The notes: a model not told the origin generated them from the sequence alone. 64,000 nt of DNA from Apis mellifera (GCF_003254395.2 NC_037651.1:3596001-3660000), one strand, 5' to 3'; counted from the first letter of the stretch, positions 46,081 through 58,643 are shown. Numbers and translations: made by a program.

Positions 46081-47200
46081 TAAACGGGAATTCAGTATCT
46101 CTCCGACAATTTTTCTTCCATCACCCCTTCGAATTAGATCGAATCTTATCTTAGGATATCTTTGTATCGAAGTATCTTGAGATACTTGTCGTTAATTCTA
46201 AAACAAATGTAAATTCATGAATTTATTACCATGTTTTAAACGGGAATTCAGTATCTCTCCAACAATTTTCCTTGCTTCCATCATTCCTTCCGTTTCGAAC
46301 TAGATCGAATCTTATTTTAGGATCGAAGAATCTATCTTCGTATCCAAGTATCTTGAGATACTTGTCTTAATTCTAGAACTTAATTCTAGTGTAGCGTTGG
46401 TTTAGCATTGAAATTCATAAATTTTTATCACATTTATATGTTTTAAACGGGAATTCAGTATCTCTCCAACAATTTTCCTCTTGCTTCCACCACCCCTTCG
46501 AATTAGATCGAATCTTATTTTAGGATATCTCTGTATCTTGAGATACTTGTCGTTAATTCTAGAGCAAGTGTAGCGTTGGTTTAGCATTGAAATTCATAAA
46601 TTTTTACCACATTTATATGTTTTAAACGGGAATTCAGTATCTCTCCAACAATTTTCCTTGCTTCCATCATCCCTTTCGTTTCGAATCTAGATCGAATCTT
46701 ATCTTAGGATATCTCCGTATCGAAGTATCTTGAGATACTTGTCGTTAATTCTAGAGCAAGTGTAGCGTTGGTTTAGCATTGAAATTCATAAATTTTTACC
46801 ACATTTATATGTTTTAAACGGGAATTCAGTATCTCTCCGACAATTTTTCTCTTGCTTTCACCACCCCTTCGAACTAGATCGAATCTTATCTTAGGATATC
46901 TCCGTATTGAAGTATCTTGAGATACTTGTCGTTAATTCTAGAACAAGTGTAGCGTTGGTTTAGCATTGAAATTCATAAATTTTTACCATATTTATATGTT
47001 TTAAACGGGAATTCAGTATCTCTCCAACAATTTTCCTTGCTTCTATCATTCCTTCCGTTTCGAACTAGATCGAATCTTATTTTAGGATCGAAGAATCTAT
47101 CTTCGTATCGAAGTATCTTGAGATACTTGTCGTTAATTCTAGAATAAGTGTAGCGATAGTTTAGTATTGAAATTCATGAATTTATTACCACATTTATATG
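46077..47200 (+). repeat. Six-copy tandem array (156-207-bp units) with a palindrome per unit
   Basis: Units start with gttttaaacgggaattcag at 46077, 46233, 46440, 46619, 46811 and 46998, and the last ends with catttatatg at 47200. Each carries AGTATCTTGAGATACTT or its trimmed form, an inverted repeat with up to 8-bp arms around TG. Length differences come from the 'gaagaatctatcttcg' insert and from truncations. Middle copies are most alike. Confidence 0.96.
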
Positions 47201-48856
47201 TAATTATATCGCAAAGAATAACGAAAACTTAACGTGTCTTTTTATTGAGAAAAAAAGGAAATATTTGCAATTAGCTCTCCATCATCGATTCAATTAACAA
47301 AAAAATCACGTCGATATCTGTATTAGAAAATAAAAGAAGAAAAGAAATTATGGGAATTATGTAATGATAAAAATGGAAAGAAAAGAAGGCGGAAGATTTA
47401 GGGAGATTTCTCGCGATGGACGAGAAATTCGATCGCCGGTTAAATCATCCGGAACGTTTCTCGAAGAACGAATGCCATTATTCTCGCGCGATTACCGCGA
47501 ATTTCGCAATTGATTTGTAGCCTCCCGTGCTGCGTTGCAACAATGGTAACCGTTGCGGGGGCGTGGATCAGTGATGGAGGGGGACGGGCCAGGGTGAAAC
47601 CAATTAAGCCGTCAGTGCGTTAACGCGTGTCATTCGGCCCCATATTGTAACCAAGTGTGGCCAATCGTGACAATGAGACTTAATTGCACGAGCAATGTCA
47701 AGCGTGTGCCTAATAATCGCCTGTCTTGCGAATTTTTTTTCTTTTTTTTTTTTTTTGCATCTTTTCAATTCAAAAGAATTCTCTGTGAATTTTTCTTCAA
47801 CCTTTTTTCTTTTCTCCTTTTCTATTCGAATTAGATCGAATGTATCTCGTCTTTGCGTTATTGGCACGATTCTAATTCTAAATTCTATACTCCAGGTTGG
47901 AGGAGAATTTTGAGAGATTTTCCTCCGTTTCTCCTTGCTTCGTTCGCTGGTGGTTTTTTCTTTTCTTTTTTAAGATGAAGGGGAGAGTTTTTTCGAGGAG
48001 ATATTTTTATCTCTTTGAACGATAGCTATGAAAAAAAATTGTGAGACTTTGATTTTTCTGGAAAATCTTTGGATTGAATTGTTTTGCGATAATTCAAACG
48101 ACACAGCTATGTAATAACGAGCAAAGAGAAAAAGTAATGTTGGAAAATTTTGTTAACCTGAATTTAATTTTATTAAATGATAAAAATATTAATTATTTAG
48201 AAGCTTCTCGTTGAAATTAAATTGTTTGAATATTCGTGCAATCTCTTTGATATTAGAAATTATTCTACAACTGTGAATAAAGTTTTGTAATTATTACTTG
48301 AATGCATTACTTATTCAACCCGATTTTTTTATCGACCATTTTAATTAGAATTTTAATCAGCTTGTAAGTCATCGTTTGATTAGAAAAAGCTGGGGCACAA
48401 AAGGCAAGATGAGATCGTAAACGAGACAGCATTATGGCTAGTATTATTTAATTTTAAATAAAACATAACGTTGGAAAAATGAAATTTAATTTAATCCTCG
48501 TAAGAATCTTGCATTCAAGAAATCCATTAAAGTAAAAAAAAGTATCTTTACCATCTCAACCGTACTTCTATTTTCATACCTGACTCTATCAAAGATTTAC
48601 TTATGCAAGTATACGTTACAAATGAGAATTCTTCTTCATCTTCTGAAGAAATTAGCCATTAATAACAAATAATTTTCTTTAATTTTCTTTTCATGTTGAT
48701 ATTAATTTTCAAACACCTCCAACAATCGTGGAAAAAATCTTTTAACGATAAAATAATTTCTTGTTACGACTATCCATCTTATCCATCCTCAATCACATGA
48801 TCTTTGATAATAATTCTACTTTGACCAGTATTGTCCAAAATTATCGCCACAAAACC
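47201..48856. other. Non-coding DNA with a constrained-looking GC-richer segment
   Basis: 47400-47720 is complex, higher-GC sequence with AATTAAGCC, GTTAACGCG and TTAATTGCACG words and no frame. After it, pyrimidine runs (47729-47757) and AT-rich DNA follow. 48481-48856 is C-rich over G. No gene is seen. Confidence 0.4.
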
Positions 48857-49073
48857 AATCTTAAATCCACTTTTGCTTATATATCTCTTGTCTTGATCAT
48901 AACTATCCTTATTTATCTCATCGAGTCTATCACTCTTTCGAATATTATTCTCAATCAAAATACCAATCTTAAATCCATTTTTGCTATATCTCTTGTCTCG
49001 ATCATGACTATCCTCTCCCATTTATCTCATCGAGTCTATATCACTCTTTCGAACATTATCCTCAATCAAAATA
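48857..49073 (+). repeat. 108-bp tandem duplicate (2 copies)
   Basis: The phrase aatcttaaatcca starts at 48857 and 48965. Both units continue through 'tatctcttgtct.gatcat.actatcct', 'tttatctcatcgagtctat' and 'cactctttcgaa.attat.ctcaatcaaaat'. Point differences and 2-4-bp indels separate them. Confidence 0.92.
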
Positions 49074-49704
49074 CTCTTCCACAATTTTATTTCATTACAA
49101 TAGAGAAGAATAACGCATCCCTCTTCAGAAGAACAGATCGATCAAAATAACACGTTCCGTCAAACGAATTGCAGGAATCGCAGGCACGTGAAGAAAGAAT
49201 CGATCCACTCGATGGATTTTAATCAAAGAAAATTATGTTTCTCAATCTTTGGCCAGGGTTGATGAAAACATCCAAGAGCGTGATAAGGAGATTCGGTTGG
49301 GGGTAAGATATTCCGTGTTATTAGAGACGGTTAGTGATATTCCCTTTCCCTCCTCCCCCTTATTTTCCCTCGAGTTATTCGAGGAGTCGGTTTCAAGAGG
49401 CGAAGGAATTATCCAACACCCTTTCGTTCCTCCCCTCTTCCTTCTCTTCGTCCTCACCGTCTTCGATCGTCACCTTGGTCCTTCAAGATTCAGGAAACGA
49501 GGCAAACTATGAATCTCTCGTGCAGGGTTAAATAATGCAAATTGATTTTATACTTGTCCTGTCGAATTTTTCGAAATGTAGTTCGATCTCAATTCTAGAT
49601 TCCTAGGATAGGAAGAGAAAGTATCATCCGTGTTAGAATCATTGACTATCCCCCAAGTTATCTTCTATGAATGATGAAATTTATTGAAATTTCCTTTGCG
49701 AATC
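49074..49704. other. Non-coding spacer
   Basis: Mixed-composition sequence with pyrimidine-rich runs at 49340-49460. No gene is supported. Confidence 0.5.
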
Positions 49705-50656
49705 TGATTTCTTTTTTCCTAATTCTTCTTACGGATATAATTATTGAAAATTCGTTTTCTTAAAATCCTCCATACTTTGATTTCGATAAAAATTATTACT
49801 TTGTTAATGCTCGAAGAATATTATACAATTGTCCGAAAAAATATTCAATGCACAATTCTATCTTTCTATCTCTTTCCTCTCATCCTGATTTCTTTTTTCC
49901 ATTCCCTAATTCCTCTTCTTATAATTATTGAAAATTCGTTTTCTTAAAGTTCTCCATACTTTGATTTCAATAAAAATCATTATTTGTTAATGCTGGAAGA
50001 ATATTATACAATTGTCCGAAAAAATATTCAATACACAATCTCTTTCTTCTCATCCTGATTTCTTTTTTCTATTCTCTAATTCCTCTTCTTACAATTATTG
50101 AAAATTTCGATAAAAATCATTACTTTGTTAACGTTCGAAGAATATTATACAATTGTCCGAAAAAATATTCAATGCACAATCTTTTTCTTCTCATCCTGAT
50201 TTCTTTTTTCCATTCCCTAATTCCTCTTCTTACAATTATTGAAAATTCGTTTTCTTAAAGTTCTCCATACTTTGATTTCGATAAGAATCATTACTTTGTT
50301 AATGCTCGAAGAATATTATACAATTGTCCAAAAAAATATTCAATGCACAATTCTATCTTTCTATCTTTTTCCTCTCATCCTGATTTCTTTTTTCCATTCC
50401 CTAATTCCTCTTCTTACAATTATTGAAAATTCGTTTTCTTAAAAAATATTCAATGCACATTTCTATCTTTCTATCTCTTTCCTCTCATCCTGATTTCTTT
50501 TTTCCATTCCCTAATTCCTCTTCTTACAATTATTAAAAATTCGTTTTCTTAAAATCCTCCATACTTTGATTTCGATAAGAATCATTATTTATTAAAACTC
50601 GAAGAATATTATACAATTGTTTGAAAAAATATTCAATGCACAATTCTATCTTTCTG
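49705..50656 (+). repeat. Six-copy tandem array (110-184-bp units)
   Basis: The phrase attattgaaaattcg or its variants starts at about 49740, 49924, 50094, 50235, 50419 and 50529. Full units run through 'ctccatactttgatttcgat', 'gaagaatattatacaattgt', 'aaaaaatattcaatgcaca' and 'ctcatcctgatttctttttt'. Shorter units have clean internal deletions. The 67-codon frames recurring at 49744 and 50239 are repeat artefacts. Confidence 0.95.
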
Positions 50657-52085
50657 ATAAACGAAACAATATTATATTCGAAATTTCCACCAAGTCATGG
50701 AGTATCGTCCAAGGCCAATGCACGAGGATGTTTGTTGCGAAAATCTCCGATGAATCGGTGAAGGTTCAACGATTCGCGGGGGGTGGAAAACATTGTTAAT
50801 TCACCTCGAATCGAGCAACGGGGTAATTTCGTGTCGGTACAGGCTCGTCAGATTGCATAATTGATCACGATGTTATGCTCGGCTAACCAATATTCATTTA
50901 TAGCGGAATCATGCTGTAATGCCTGCCCATTCGACGCCCTGCTTCGTAAATAAATTACCAATATATATATATGTGTATATACGCGAACAAAATTCTACAC
51001 TATCATCTCATTACTAATTGGCAATCGATTAATGGAATTTCAAAGATCGATAAAAAGTAGATGGAGACTTTATCGTAGCATGGATTATTATCTTCGATCA
51101 ATCTTGGATCACGACTGCTGTGACATTGAAATTTCCAGTTCGAAATACGATAATTCAGAATATATGTTGATTATGCAAATTATTCAAATTATTTGTTATC
51201 TAAATACGATTCACATGCGCGTATTCGATGTATTTAAATTAATGCTTTCAGCAATGTTTATATTCTGGCGTTTAATAAGGTGGAGCGAAAGGGAAAATGG
51301 ATTTTATTTTGTAATAAAGTGCAATAAAAAGATCGATTCATTGATTCGTAATTTTTGATAAATATATAGAATCGAAAATTAACGAAACTTTGTAACTTTG
51401 TATTTTTATTTCGAAATGGTGAGGATATTATTTTCAATTTTTTTTTTTTTTTGTTTTAATGGAACAACCAACATTTTATCTTGAAATTAAAATATTCGAA
51501 CGAAATGAAATTAAAGATACGAGATTTCTAATAATATATTTTTCCAATGGTGTTCCGTGTTATTTTTCATTTCGATATGTCAATCGATTAAAACGAGAAA
51601 GAAATTTGCTTTTAATATTTAACTTAAAAATTTCTCTTCTCATGAATATGTTTGTTTAATTATCTCCGCAATGAAAATTAAAATTATTTTAAATAACTCA
51701 ATATATTTGTATCGATTAAGTTATAAAATACGTGTTACGATTCTTTTTTTTTTTTATTTCAACTTTGAATTGAAACATTAGCTGGTAAATTAAAAAATTC
51801 CTATTACACAAATGAAAATTTCTTCAAATTAAAAAGAGAAAAAAATGTATTTCATGCATAAATAAAATTCTATAAATTTTTTTCTGTACGCGAAAAAAAA
51901 AAAAAGAAAAAGAAATATTAAATTCTAAAAATTTCTAATTTCAACCGCACTTTATTAAAATCACAATATGAAAAATTGAATTTATTAAAACGTGCAATTT
52001 CTATCGTATAATTAAACGAAAATTTGAAGGATTATTCGAATATGATATAAACATATGTATAATAAATTTAATAAGCATGCGTAAT

Positions 52086-52338
52086 TAACGTATGAAAAAA
52101 AGAAAAAAAGGGGGGAAAAAAAAGGAAAAAAAAAAAAAGAGGGATCTCTCTATCCAATATTCATGGGAATGAAACAAACCTGGATACGTAGAGGAAAAAA
52201 ATGTTCAAAAGTCATATGAAATATATTTCTGTCTCTGCTTCAGGTCCAAAATAAAAAATATATATTAAAAAAAAAAAAGAAGAAAAAAGAAAAAAAAAGG
52301 AAGGAAAAAAAAAAAGGAACAGAAGAGAAGAGGAAACA
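52086..52338. repeat. Purine-rich (A/G) low-complexity tracts
   Basis: Long A runs broken by G and short G runs occur at 52093-52143 and 52266-52338, separated by ordinary sequence. Confidence 0.8.
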
Positions 52339-52901
52339 GACGCAATTGCGCTATTCGCTTTTCATTATGAAATGGAGAATGTCAAGCGAACGTTTTAAAA
52401 TTACTGCCTCGTACGAAAAAATATGTTTCACTCGTGATTCCCTATTTTCCGAATAAAGCTCGAATAAGAAAGCGGCAAAGTAATATTTATTATTAATGGA
52501 AACTATGATGGCCGCCCGTATAAATTTCTCTTCTTGCTTTTCCTTCCACGAGAATTCATTCATTCGTTCATTTCCTTTTATTCTATCAAGCATTTTCGGA
52601 CAAGTTTATGAGAAAATTATTCATACATTCGTGTACATTCGATATCGCAAAAAAAAAAAAAAGAAAATTATATTACAACAAATCGAGCACGTGATTATTT
52701 TCTTCAATATTTTCGTTCAATGAACAGAAAAAAAAAAAGATAGAAGAACATCAAAATCCTCTTTCGAGAAAATTATAATAATTATTTCTTACATTCTCCT
52801 CAAATTCAGACTCAATCCAATTGACTAACCTAACCCAATCTAAACCAATAAATAAAATTCGAAAACAAATATTCTCCCCTCTAGAATAAATTTCATCCTT
52901 G

Positions 52902-52925
52902 AAAAAAAAAAAAAAAAAAAAAAAA
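52902..52925. repeat. A24 homopolymer
   Basis: Twenty-four consecutive A. Flanks show no target-site duplication or element body that would mark it as a retroposon tail. Confidence 0.9.
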
Positions 52926-54370
52926 GGAACTAAACCTTCCAATTTCTCCTCTCAACCCTTCCTTCAACCCTTCCACAACATCCGCACGATCGTTTAACGC
53001 GATTCTCTCTAATTTCCTCGCTATTAATTGACACATCAAACACCCCTCCACCCCCTCTTCCTCCACTGCAACCGCCACCCTTCCGCCACCCTTTCCGCGT
53101 CGCTCAAATATCTTGCCACGGGGGATGTTGCAACGATCGGGACCAATATCATCGATCGTTGAACCGGCGTGTCTCCAGCCTCTGCGCCGTGTCATCGTTG
53201 GGAGGCGGTGCACACAGCTTGGGATGACAGACACACCGGCGAAAATGCTAATTAACCCCTGGCAAGGATTTGGCGGCCAACAACACCGGCTATCGACAAA
53301 AGCAAAACAAGGATGCGATCCAGGAGGAGGGACTCCGCTTCTCGGAGGTCATCCTTTCGACATTATGCAACTATGTATACAGAATCGTGTTACGGAACGG
53401 TGTTCGTTGAAGAGTGGTTGGTCGAGGCTTGGTCGAAGCAACAGCAGGGGAAAATTAGGGGATTTGGACGAAGATATTCTTTCCCTCGAAATTTGAAATG
53501 GAACGAATGAATAGAGATTCGTGTACGCGTCTTTATATATACAAGGAAAGAAGGAAATTTTTGCGAGTCTAATCTTGATATTATAGCTTATATAATTGGT
53601 TTTTTTTCAGTTTTTTCGAAATTGAATGGGAAACATGGAATGTAAATTGAAGATAATGATGAGAGGCAAAGGCAGTTTGTTTTTCTCGAACGAATGTTAT
53701 GCTTTGGAAAAATATCGTACAAAATGAAATAAAGAAGATACACTTGTTACTATCTATAAACGGTCAATATTCATAAATCCCAGCGTTAAAGTCCCTTTGG
53801 CGCGCCGTTATAAAATCGGTCGGGCGATAAAGTTTGCGTGTACGAGTGGATGATACGAGCGGATGAATGGAACAGAGAAAATAAGAAGCTGAAATCTCGG
53901 TCAGAGTTGTATCGAGATGCTGTGTAAACCTGTATAAAGTTAACTTTGCCCCAATTTCTGCAATCTTTATCGCGTCACCACTGAAATAATAAAAGCAAAG
54001 AATTCAGAACAGGGAAAAATTTGTACATGTTTTGATAATTGATAATCGGAAAATCGCGAAAAGATTGATATTTTCGAGCTTCACGATTGAAAAAGATACG
54101 TTTGTTTATAATTAAATATCGCTACGTGAATCGATATCTTTAATATTCCAAGCTTTGATTCAAAATCTTTCTAATATATTATCTCAGTTATATAATAAGA
54201 AATTAAAATAATTCGAGAAATGAAAAGTCTTTATGCGTCTTTTAGATGGACCGACTGTTTTGTGGTCAGCGGAGAATATAGATGGAGGAATTGGCGAATT
54301 TTTGAGAAAGGTTTCGTTGAATATTGGATTTATGCCGATAAAATGGAAAAATTTCGCCCCGTGAAAAACT

Positions 54371-54374
<4 letters not shown>

Positions 54375-54434
<60 letters not shown>
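54375..54434. repeat. (AT)30 microsatellite
   Basis: 60 bp of uninterrupted AT dinucleotide. Confidence 0.96.
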
Positions 54435-54436
<2 letters not shown>

Positions 54437-56890
54437 GAAAATTTTCAATAATTTTAAACATTGCATAAAAATAAACGATCCATAACGTGGAATCAAAATC
54501 GTTGATAAGAGGATAAAAAACGATATCGAGAACGATTTTATCAACCAACGATACACAGATTATCACGTTCGATTGTATAAAAATAAAGGAAGAAAATTTT
54601 CAGGGAAGAAAATCAATTGCCCTGGAAGACACAGAGAGGCAAAACAATTTCAAATTCATTCCATTTGCCAAACTTCACTCCTTGTTACCTCGTTGCCAAT
54701 GCGATCCTTCTTTCTTTTCACACTTACTTCGTTCCGTTACCATTGAAAAAAAACATCTACTTCTTCTCTCCTCCCATTAGAAACTACCAGCTTTTCTTAC
54801 AATGAAAAATTTTTATCGTCTATTTATTCTCACTTTATTAATCACCGAAATGCCACCGATCCAATATTAAATTTCTTCTCATCTCCTGGATATTCGCCGT
54901 TATATATTTACATACCGATCTGGGAAGCAGTTCCAGTTCAGAAGCAGTAGTAGTTTCTCTTTAAGGAGCAAGAATCAGCCCGATCAACCGGAAGAAACTG
55001 GAAGAGACGAATCAAAGATGAAACACGTTATTCAACCTGGAATATATTTATTTCAACAAAGGTGAATCATTATGATGAAATTTAAAATGTTTCGTACGAG
55101 CGGATTGGTTACTCGCGACGATAGGTTAATCTTCCTCTCTCGAAACGATGAACGAACAACGAGGGATCGATTGTTCGATTATTTCCTCATTTTTATAGTT
55201 TTTTTTTTCCAGAAGATCGCGTGGATGTGAATTGAACGAAGGAGATCCCGGAATCGAATGGGAAAGGATATTGAACGACGTGAAAGGAGAAATCGATGAA
55301 GAGTAATTGGCGGATTTTTGGGAAAATGTTCGATTAATATCGCGTTTTCGAAGAATCGCTGGTGAAATTTTTCTTTAATAATTGAAAATTATTATATATA
55401 TATATATATCTTTCGGATCATTTTTTTGTATCGATGATACAAACGACGATATTTCGAATTTTATTTCGAAATTAATGGAAATCGAAAATCGTGTCTCGAT
55501 GGAAAATAGAAAATTCAGAACGCGAGATCTCTTTCCCTGTTAAAATGATCGTACAAATTCGATTTATATTAATCGAATGATATAAATGATTTTTGATTTT
55601 TACAAATAATGATAAATAATGTAATCGAACGATATTTATAGTTTGATATGTAAAGTACTTAAATTTTTGTTACGATATAATTCAATTCATTAAACCTGTG
55701 ATATTACAATAAAATATCCTCTGATATATCTGTTGAATTGTGATTACAGTTTCTTCTTCTATATTTCAAACCAACCCTCTCCTAATTTCACCAAAATTTT
55801 TAAACAATCCTTCCATCCGATGCAATTTTTAAAATTAATAAAATTCAACTTTTCAATGACTCGATATGAATAATCAAACTCAACCTAATTAGATACAATT
55901 ACACTTGGAATATTTATCAAAAACCTTAACAAAACTTTGAAACGTAACTAAAAAGCACCCTGTTTGAAAAGAATTGCAATTACAATTAAACTTGTCACAA
56001 ACAAGAAACAATTCATCCCCTGCAATAATATCAATTATCCAAAAAAAAAGAAAAATCGAACAAAACAAAACAAAACCCAATAAAGAGAATTTTTTCAGAT
56101 TCGAATAAAGATTTCCTAGCGCAAATCCCTTATAACTTATCACCACGGACAGAAACAGTCGGCTGTTAACCCAACTAAAACACGTTCCATTCAACGTGAA
56201 ACCAACTCTTTCTCTCTCTCCCTCTCTCTCTTTCATCCCTCCAGGCAACAAATCTCTCGTCTACGGAGAGAGAGAGAGACGTCACGCGTAAAGTTTCGAG
56301 ACGTATAGTTTTTGCCACGACGGATTTGTAAAATTGATTTCGCCATCGAGTCCATGGTTTACGAGTTACGGGGCTGGAACGGATGGAAGGAACGACGATT
56401 TATTTCGCGCTAACTTTTTCCCTCTCCACTCGTCGGCCATTCTCACTTTGTATCATAAAGACCACGCACGAGATTCTGCGAGATCTACAAAGGCGGCTTC
56501 CATCAAGCCGCTTATCGAATTGCTTTCAAGGGAAGAGGAGGAATCCCTTGGACTCGGTTTTCTTTCAGTCCTCTGTTTCGTCGTTATCCAAAGATTTGAA
56601 CGTCAACGCTTCCCTCCTTTCCTGCATCTGCATCTGAGTTTTTCTGGGCAGAAGGGTAGACAGATAACTTCTTTTCCACCCGTGACACTCGTGGTCGTGA
56701 TAGGGGCGCGTTGGGGGAAAGGGCTTGGAAAATTGCAATTTACTCGCTCTTTCTCTTCCTTTTTAATTTTTCTGACGCGGTGGTTTCCTGCAGAATTTTC
56801 GTGAATTTTCGCCTGCATTTCTTTTTCTTCTCTGTTTGATTTCCAGGATTCGAAGTTCGTTAGGCACGTTTTTATATTCGAATCGAATTG
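54435..56890. other. Non-coding DNA with GC-richer end
   Basis: AT-rich to about 56150. 55740-56100 is C-rich over G. TC/AG runs lie near 56208-56278. 56330-56720 is GC-richer with a 156-codon plus frame lacking any recognisable domain. No gene is supported. Confidence 0.45.
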
Positions 56891-57490
56891 AAAAGATGTA
56901 TCGAGCTTGTGACTTCTATTATTTCGAAATATAGAACTCCTTTCAAAGGATTTTGAACGTACGTCTGAAACTATTGTTCTCACATTAATACATTTATCTA
57001 AAAATCATCATACAGGATTAAGATTCTTAAGATTGATTATTAATTTTCTTCCATCACGATGCAACATCGTTCCATTCCATATAGCGAGATATTTGAAAAG
57101 ATGTACCGAGCTTGACTTTCTGTTATTTCGAAATATAGAACTCCTTTCAAAGGATTTTGAACGTACGTCTGAAACTATTGTTCTCACATTAATACATTTA
57201 TCTAAAAATATTATACAGGATTAAGATTCTTAAGATTGATTATTAATTTTCTTCCACCACGATGCAACACCGTTCCATTCTTATAGCGAGATATTTGAAA
57301 AGATGTACCGAGCTTGACTTTCTGTTATTTCGAAATATAGAACTCCTTTCTATCAAAGAATTTTGAACGTACGTCTGAAACTATTGTTCTCACATTAATA
57401 CATTTACCTGAAAATATCATACAAGATTCTTAAGATTGGTTATTAATTTTCTTCCACCACGATGCAACACCGTTCCATTCCATATAGCGA
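56891..57490 (+). repeat. Three-copy tandem array, about 203-bp units
   Basis: The phrase aaaagatgta.cgagctt starts at 56891, 57096 and 57298. Units share 'ttatttcgaaatatagaactc', 'gaacgtacgtctgaaacta', 'ttctcacattaatacattta' and 'gatgcaacaccgttccatt'. The third unit ends at 'catatagcgaga' beside unique GC-richer DNA. Confidence 0.94.
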
Positions 57491-58423
57491 GAAGTTGGAC
57501 ATAATTCGTAGCAAGCGGCGCTTTTAATTCAGCGCAGGAATTGGCACGCTGGTGGCCAACGATGGAAAGTTTACGAGAAATCAGGGCGGCAAGAGTTGCG
57601 GAGTTATCGAACTGCAAAGATTAAGTTCCCCGGTTATGCCAATATGAAAGCCTTCCGGAATACGGAGAAGAGAGGGGGAAGATCGAGTTAGCTTGTTTAT
57701 AGCGCGCCTTAACTCCGTGCTTCCGATAGCGGGATAACTTATTCCCTGCCTCGGTATTTTATTTCGCGGCAAGAAGAAACGAGAAATAACGCCCCGTTAT
57801 CGCTATCGTTCGTCTAACCTTTCGTTCAAGTTGAAGCGTCACACGGTCGAAAAAATTCAATAAATCGAGAGAGAGCATTGCACGAGAGAGCTCTACGTAG
57901 AAGAAGAAAGTCTGATTAGATGACAATATCTAATTACTTTAATTAATTTAAGTTACTTCGATAATTTATTTATTATTATTATTAAACGTTATTCGAGTTT
58001 CAATAAGTAATTCAAGTTAACTTTATTCGAAGAGTCGAGTCAAAATTCCTTGATCTATCCTTATTTCAATTACGAAAATAAATAATCAAGCGAATTAAAA
58101 TTATCTTTTAATTTTTCCTTTTCTTTCCTCCCTGAAAATTATTAATTCTTCTTTTGAGGGGAACAACACGAATGGAAAATTGAACGTGGCAAGCTTTGTC
58201 TCCTCCACGAGGAAATTGTAATGGCGGTAACGATTTACAAATCGATGGGGGGGTTAAAAATTCAAGCCGTAATCCATTACGACTCGAGGAGAGGTCGCGG
58301 CGAGGCCACCTCGGTTTCGCCCGAAAGATGGACGATTTTCCCCGATCGAAATGTTCGTCTGAAGGGTTTTTTGGAATTGTAAAACGTAGAGAAGCCGAGC
58401 TGAATTATTCACTACGGATATAC
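57491..58423 (-). other. Proximal downstream intron, including a GC-richer patch
   Basis: 57491-57800 is GC- and CpG-richer than its surroundings. 57900-58160 is very AT-rich. 58190-58420 rises in GC again toward the exon. No second-Ig exon (a strand-B Cys with a following strand-C Trp) was seen on the minus strand. Confidence 0.45.
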
Positions 58424-58432
58424 TTCACTCAC
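58424..58432 (-). other. 5' splice donor of the dpr exon
   Basis: On the minus strand the exon ends GTC-G followed by GTGAGTGAA, a near-perfect U1 donor. Reading past it gives Gly-Glu-stop, so the open frame ends only 2 codons into the intron. This confirms the boundary. The downstream intron is phase 1. Confidence 0.9.
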
Positions 58433-58643
58433 CGACCACGTTGAGGCTGTAGTTCAACGACATCTTCGGCTCGGTGCTGATCTGGCACTCGTAAACCCCC
58501 GAGTCCCGTTCCTGGGGCGACTTGATCTGCAGGGTCCAGTTCTCAGACTTGTCCGGATGGATCACTTGGAACCTTAGATCCGAGGTGTACATCAGGATGC
58601 CCGCGCTCAGGATGTGCATGTCCCTTTTGCGCATCCAGGACAC
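58433..58643 (-). CDS. dpr: Internal exon of a Dpr-family Ig cell-surface protein (second half of Ig domain 1)
   Basis: The exon encodes 70 residues plus one base of the next codon. They are strands C to G of a V-type immunoglobulin domain. Visible landmarks are VSW at residues 1-3 (core Trp of strand C), RKRDMHIL at 5-12, YTSDLRF at 19-25 (strands C'-D), NWTLQI at 35-40 (strand E), DSGVYEC at 47-53 (strand F with the disulphide Cys), STEPK at 56-60 and LNVV at 67-70 (strand G). The partner Cys must lie in the preceding exon. NWT (35-37) and NYS (64-66) are N-glycosylation sequons. Dpr proteins are two-Ig neuronal surface proteins that bind DIP partners in synaptic matching; the Drosophila founder was named for a salt-aversion reflex defect. 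The wording looks closest to dpr1-type members, but which paralogue it is remains uncertain. The exon starts on a codon boundary (phase 0) and ends in phase 1. It is GC-rich with G/C-ending codons, unlike the AT-rich flanks. No initiator lies here; the first codon is an internal Val GTG. Confidence 0.94.

Larger units (their letters stand above)
50657..54374. other. Non-coding DNA with one constrained-looking and one GC-rich segment
   Basis: 50680-50945 is complex and GC-richer. 51000-52900 is AT-rich with A/G-rich tracts. 53000-53480 is GC-rich with overlapping frames of 113 (-) and 127 (+) codons that show no known motif. No gene is supported. Confidence 0.4.

Noticed and set aside
52902..52925. 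Poly-A run as a retroposon tail
   Set aside because: No adjacent element body, no promoter-like tRNA head and no target-site duplication was seen.
53113..53496. 127-codon plus-strand frame in a GC-rich patch
   Set aside because: No recognisable protein, no clear splice context, and a 113-codon minus frame partly overlaps it.
56334..56804. 156-codon plus-strand open frame
   Set aside because: No family resemblance; Ser/Phe/Leu-rich from pyrimidine tracts; the overlapping minus frame is equally long.
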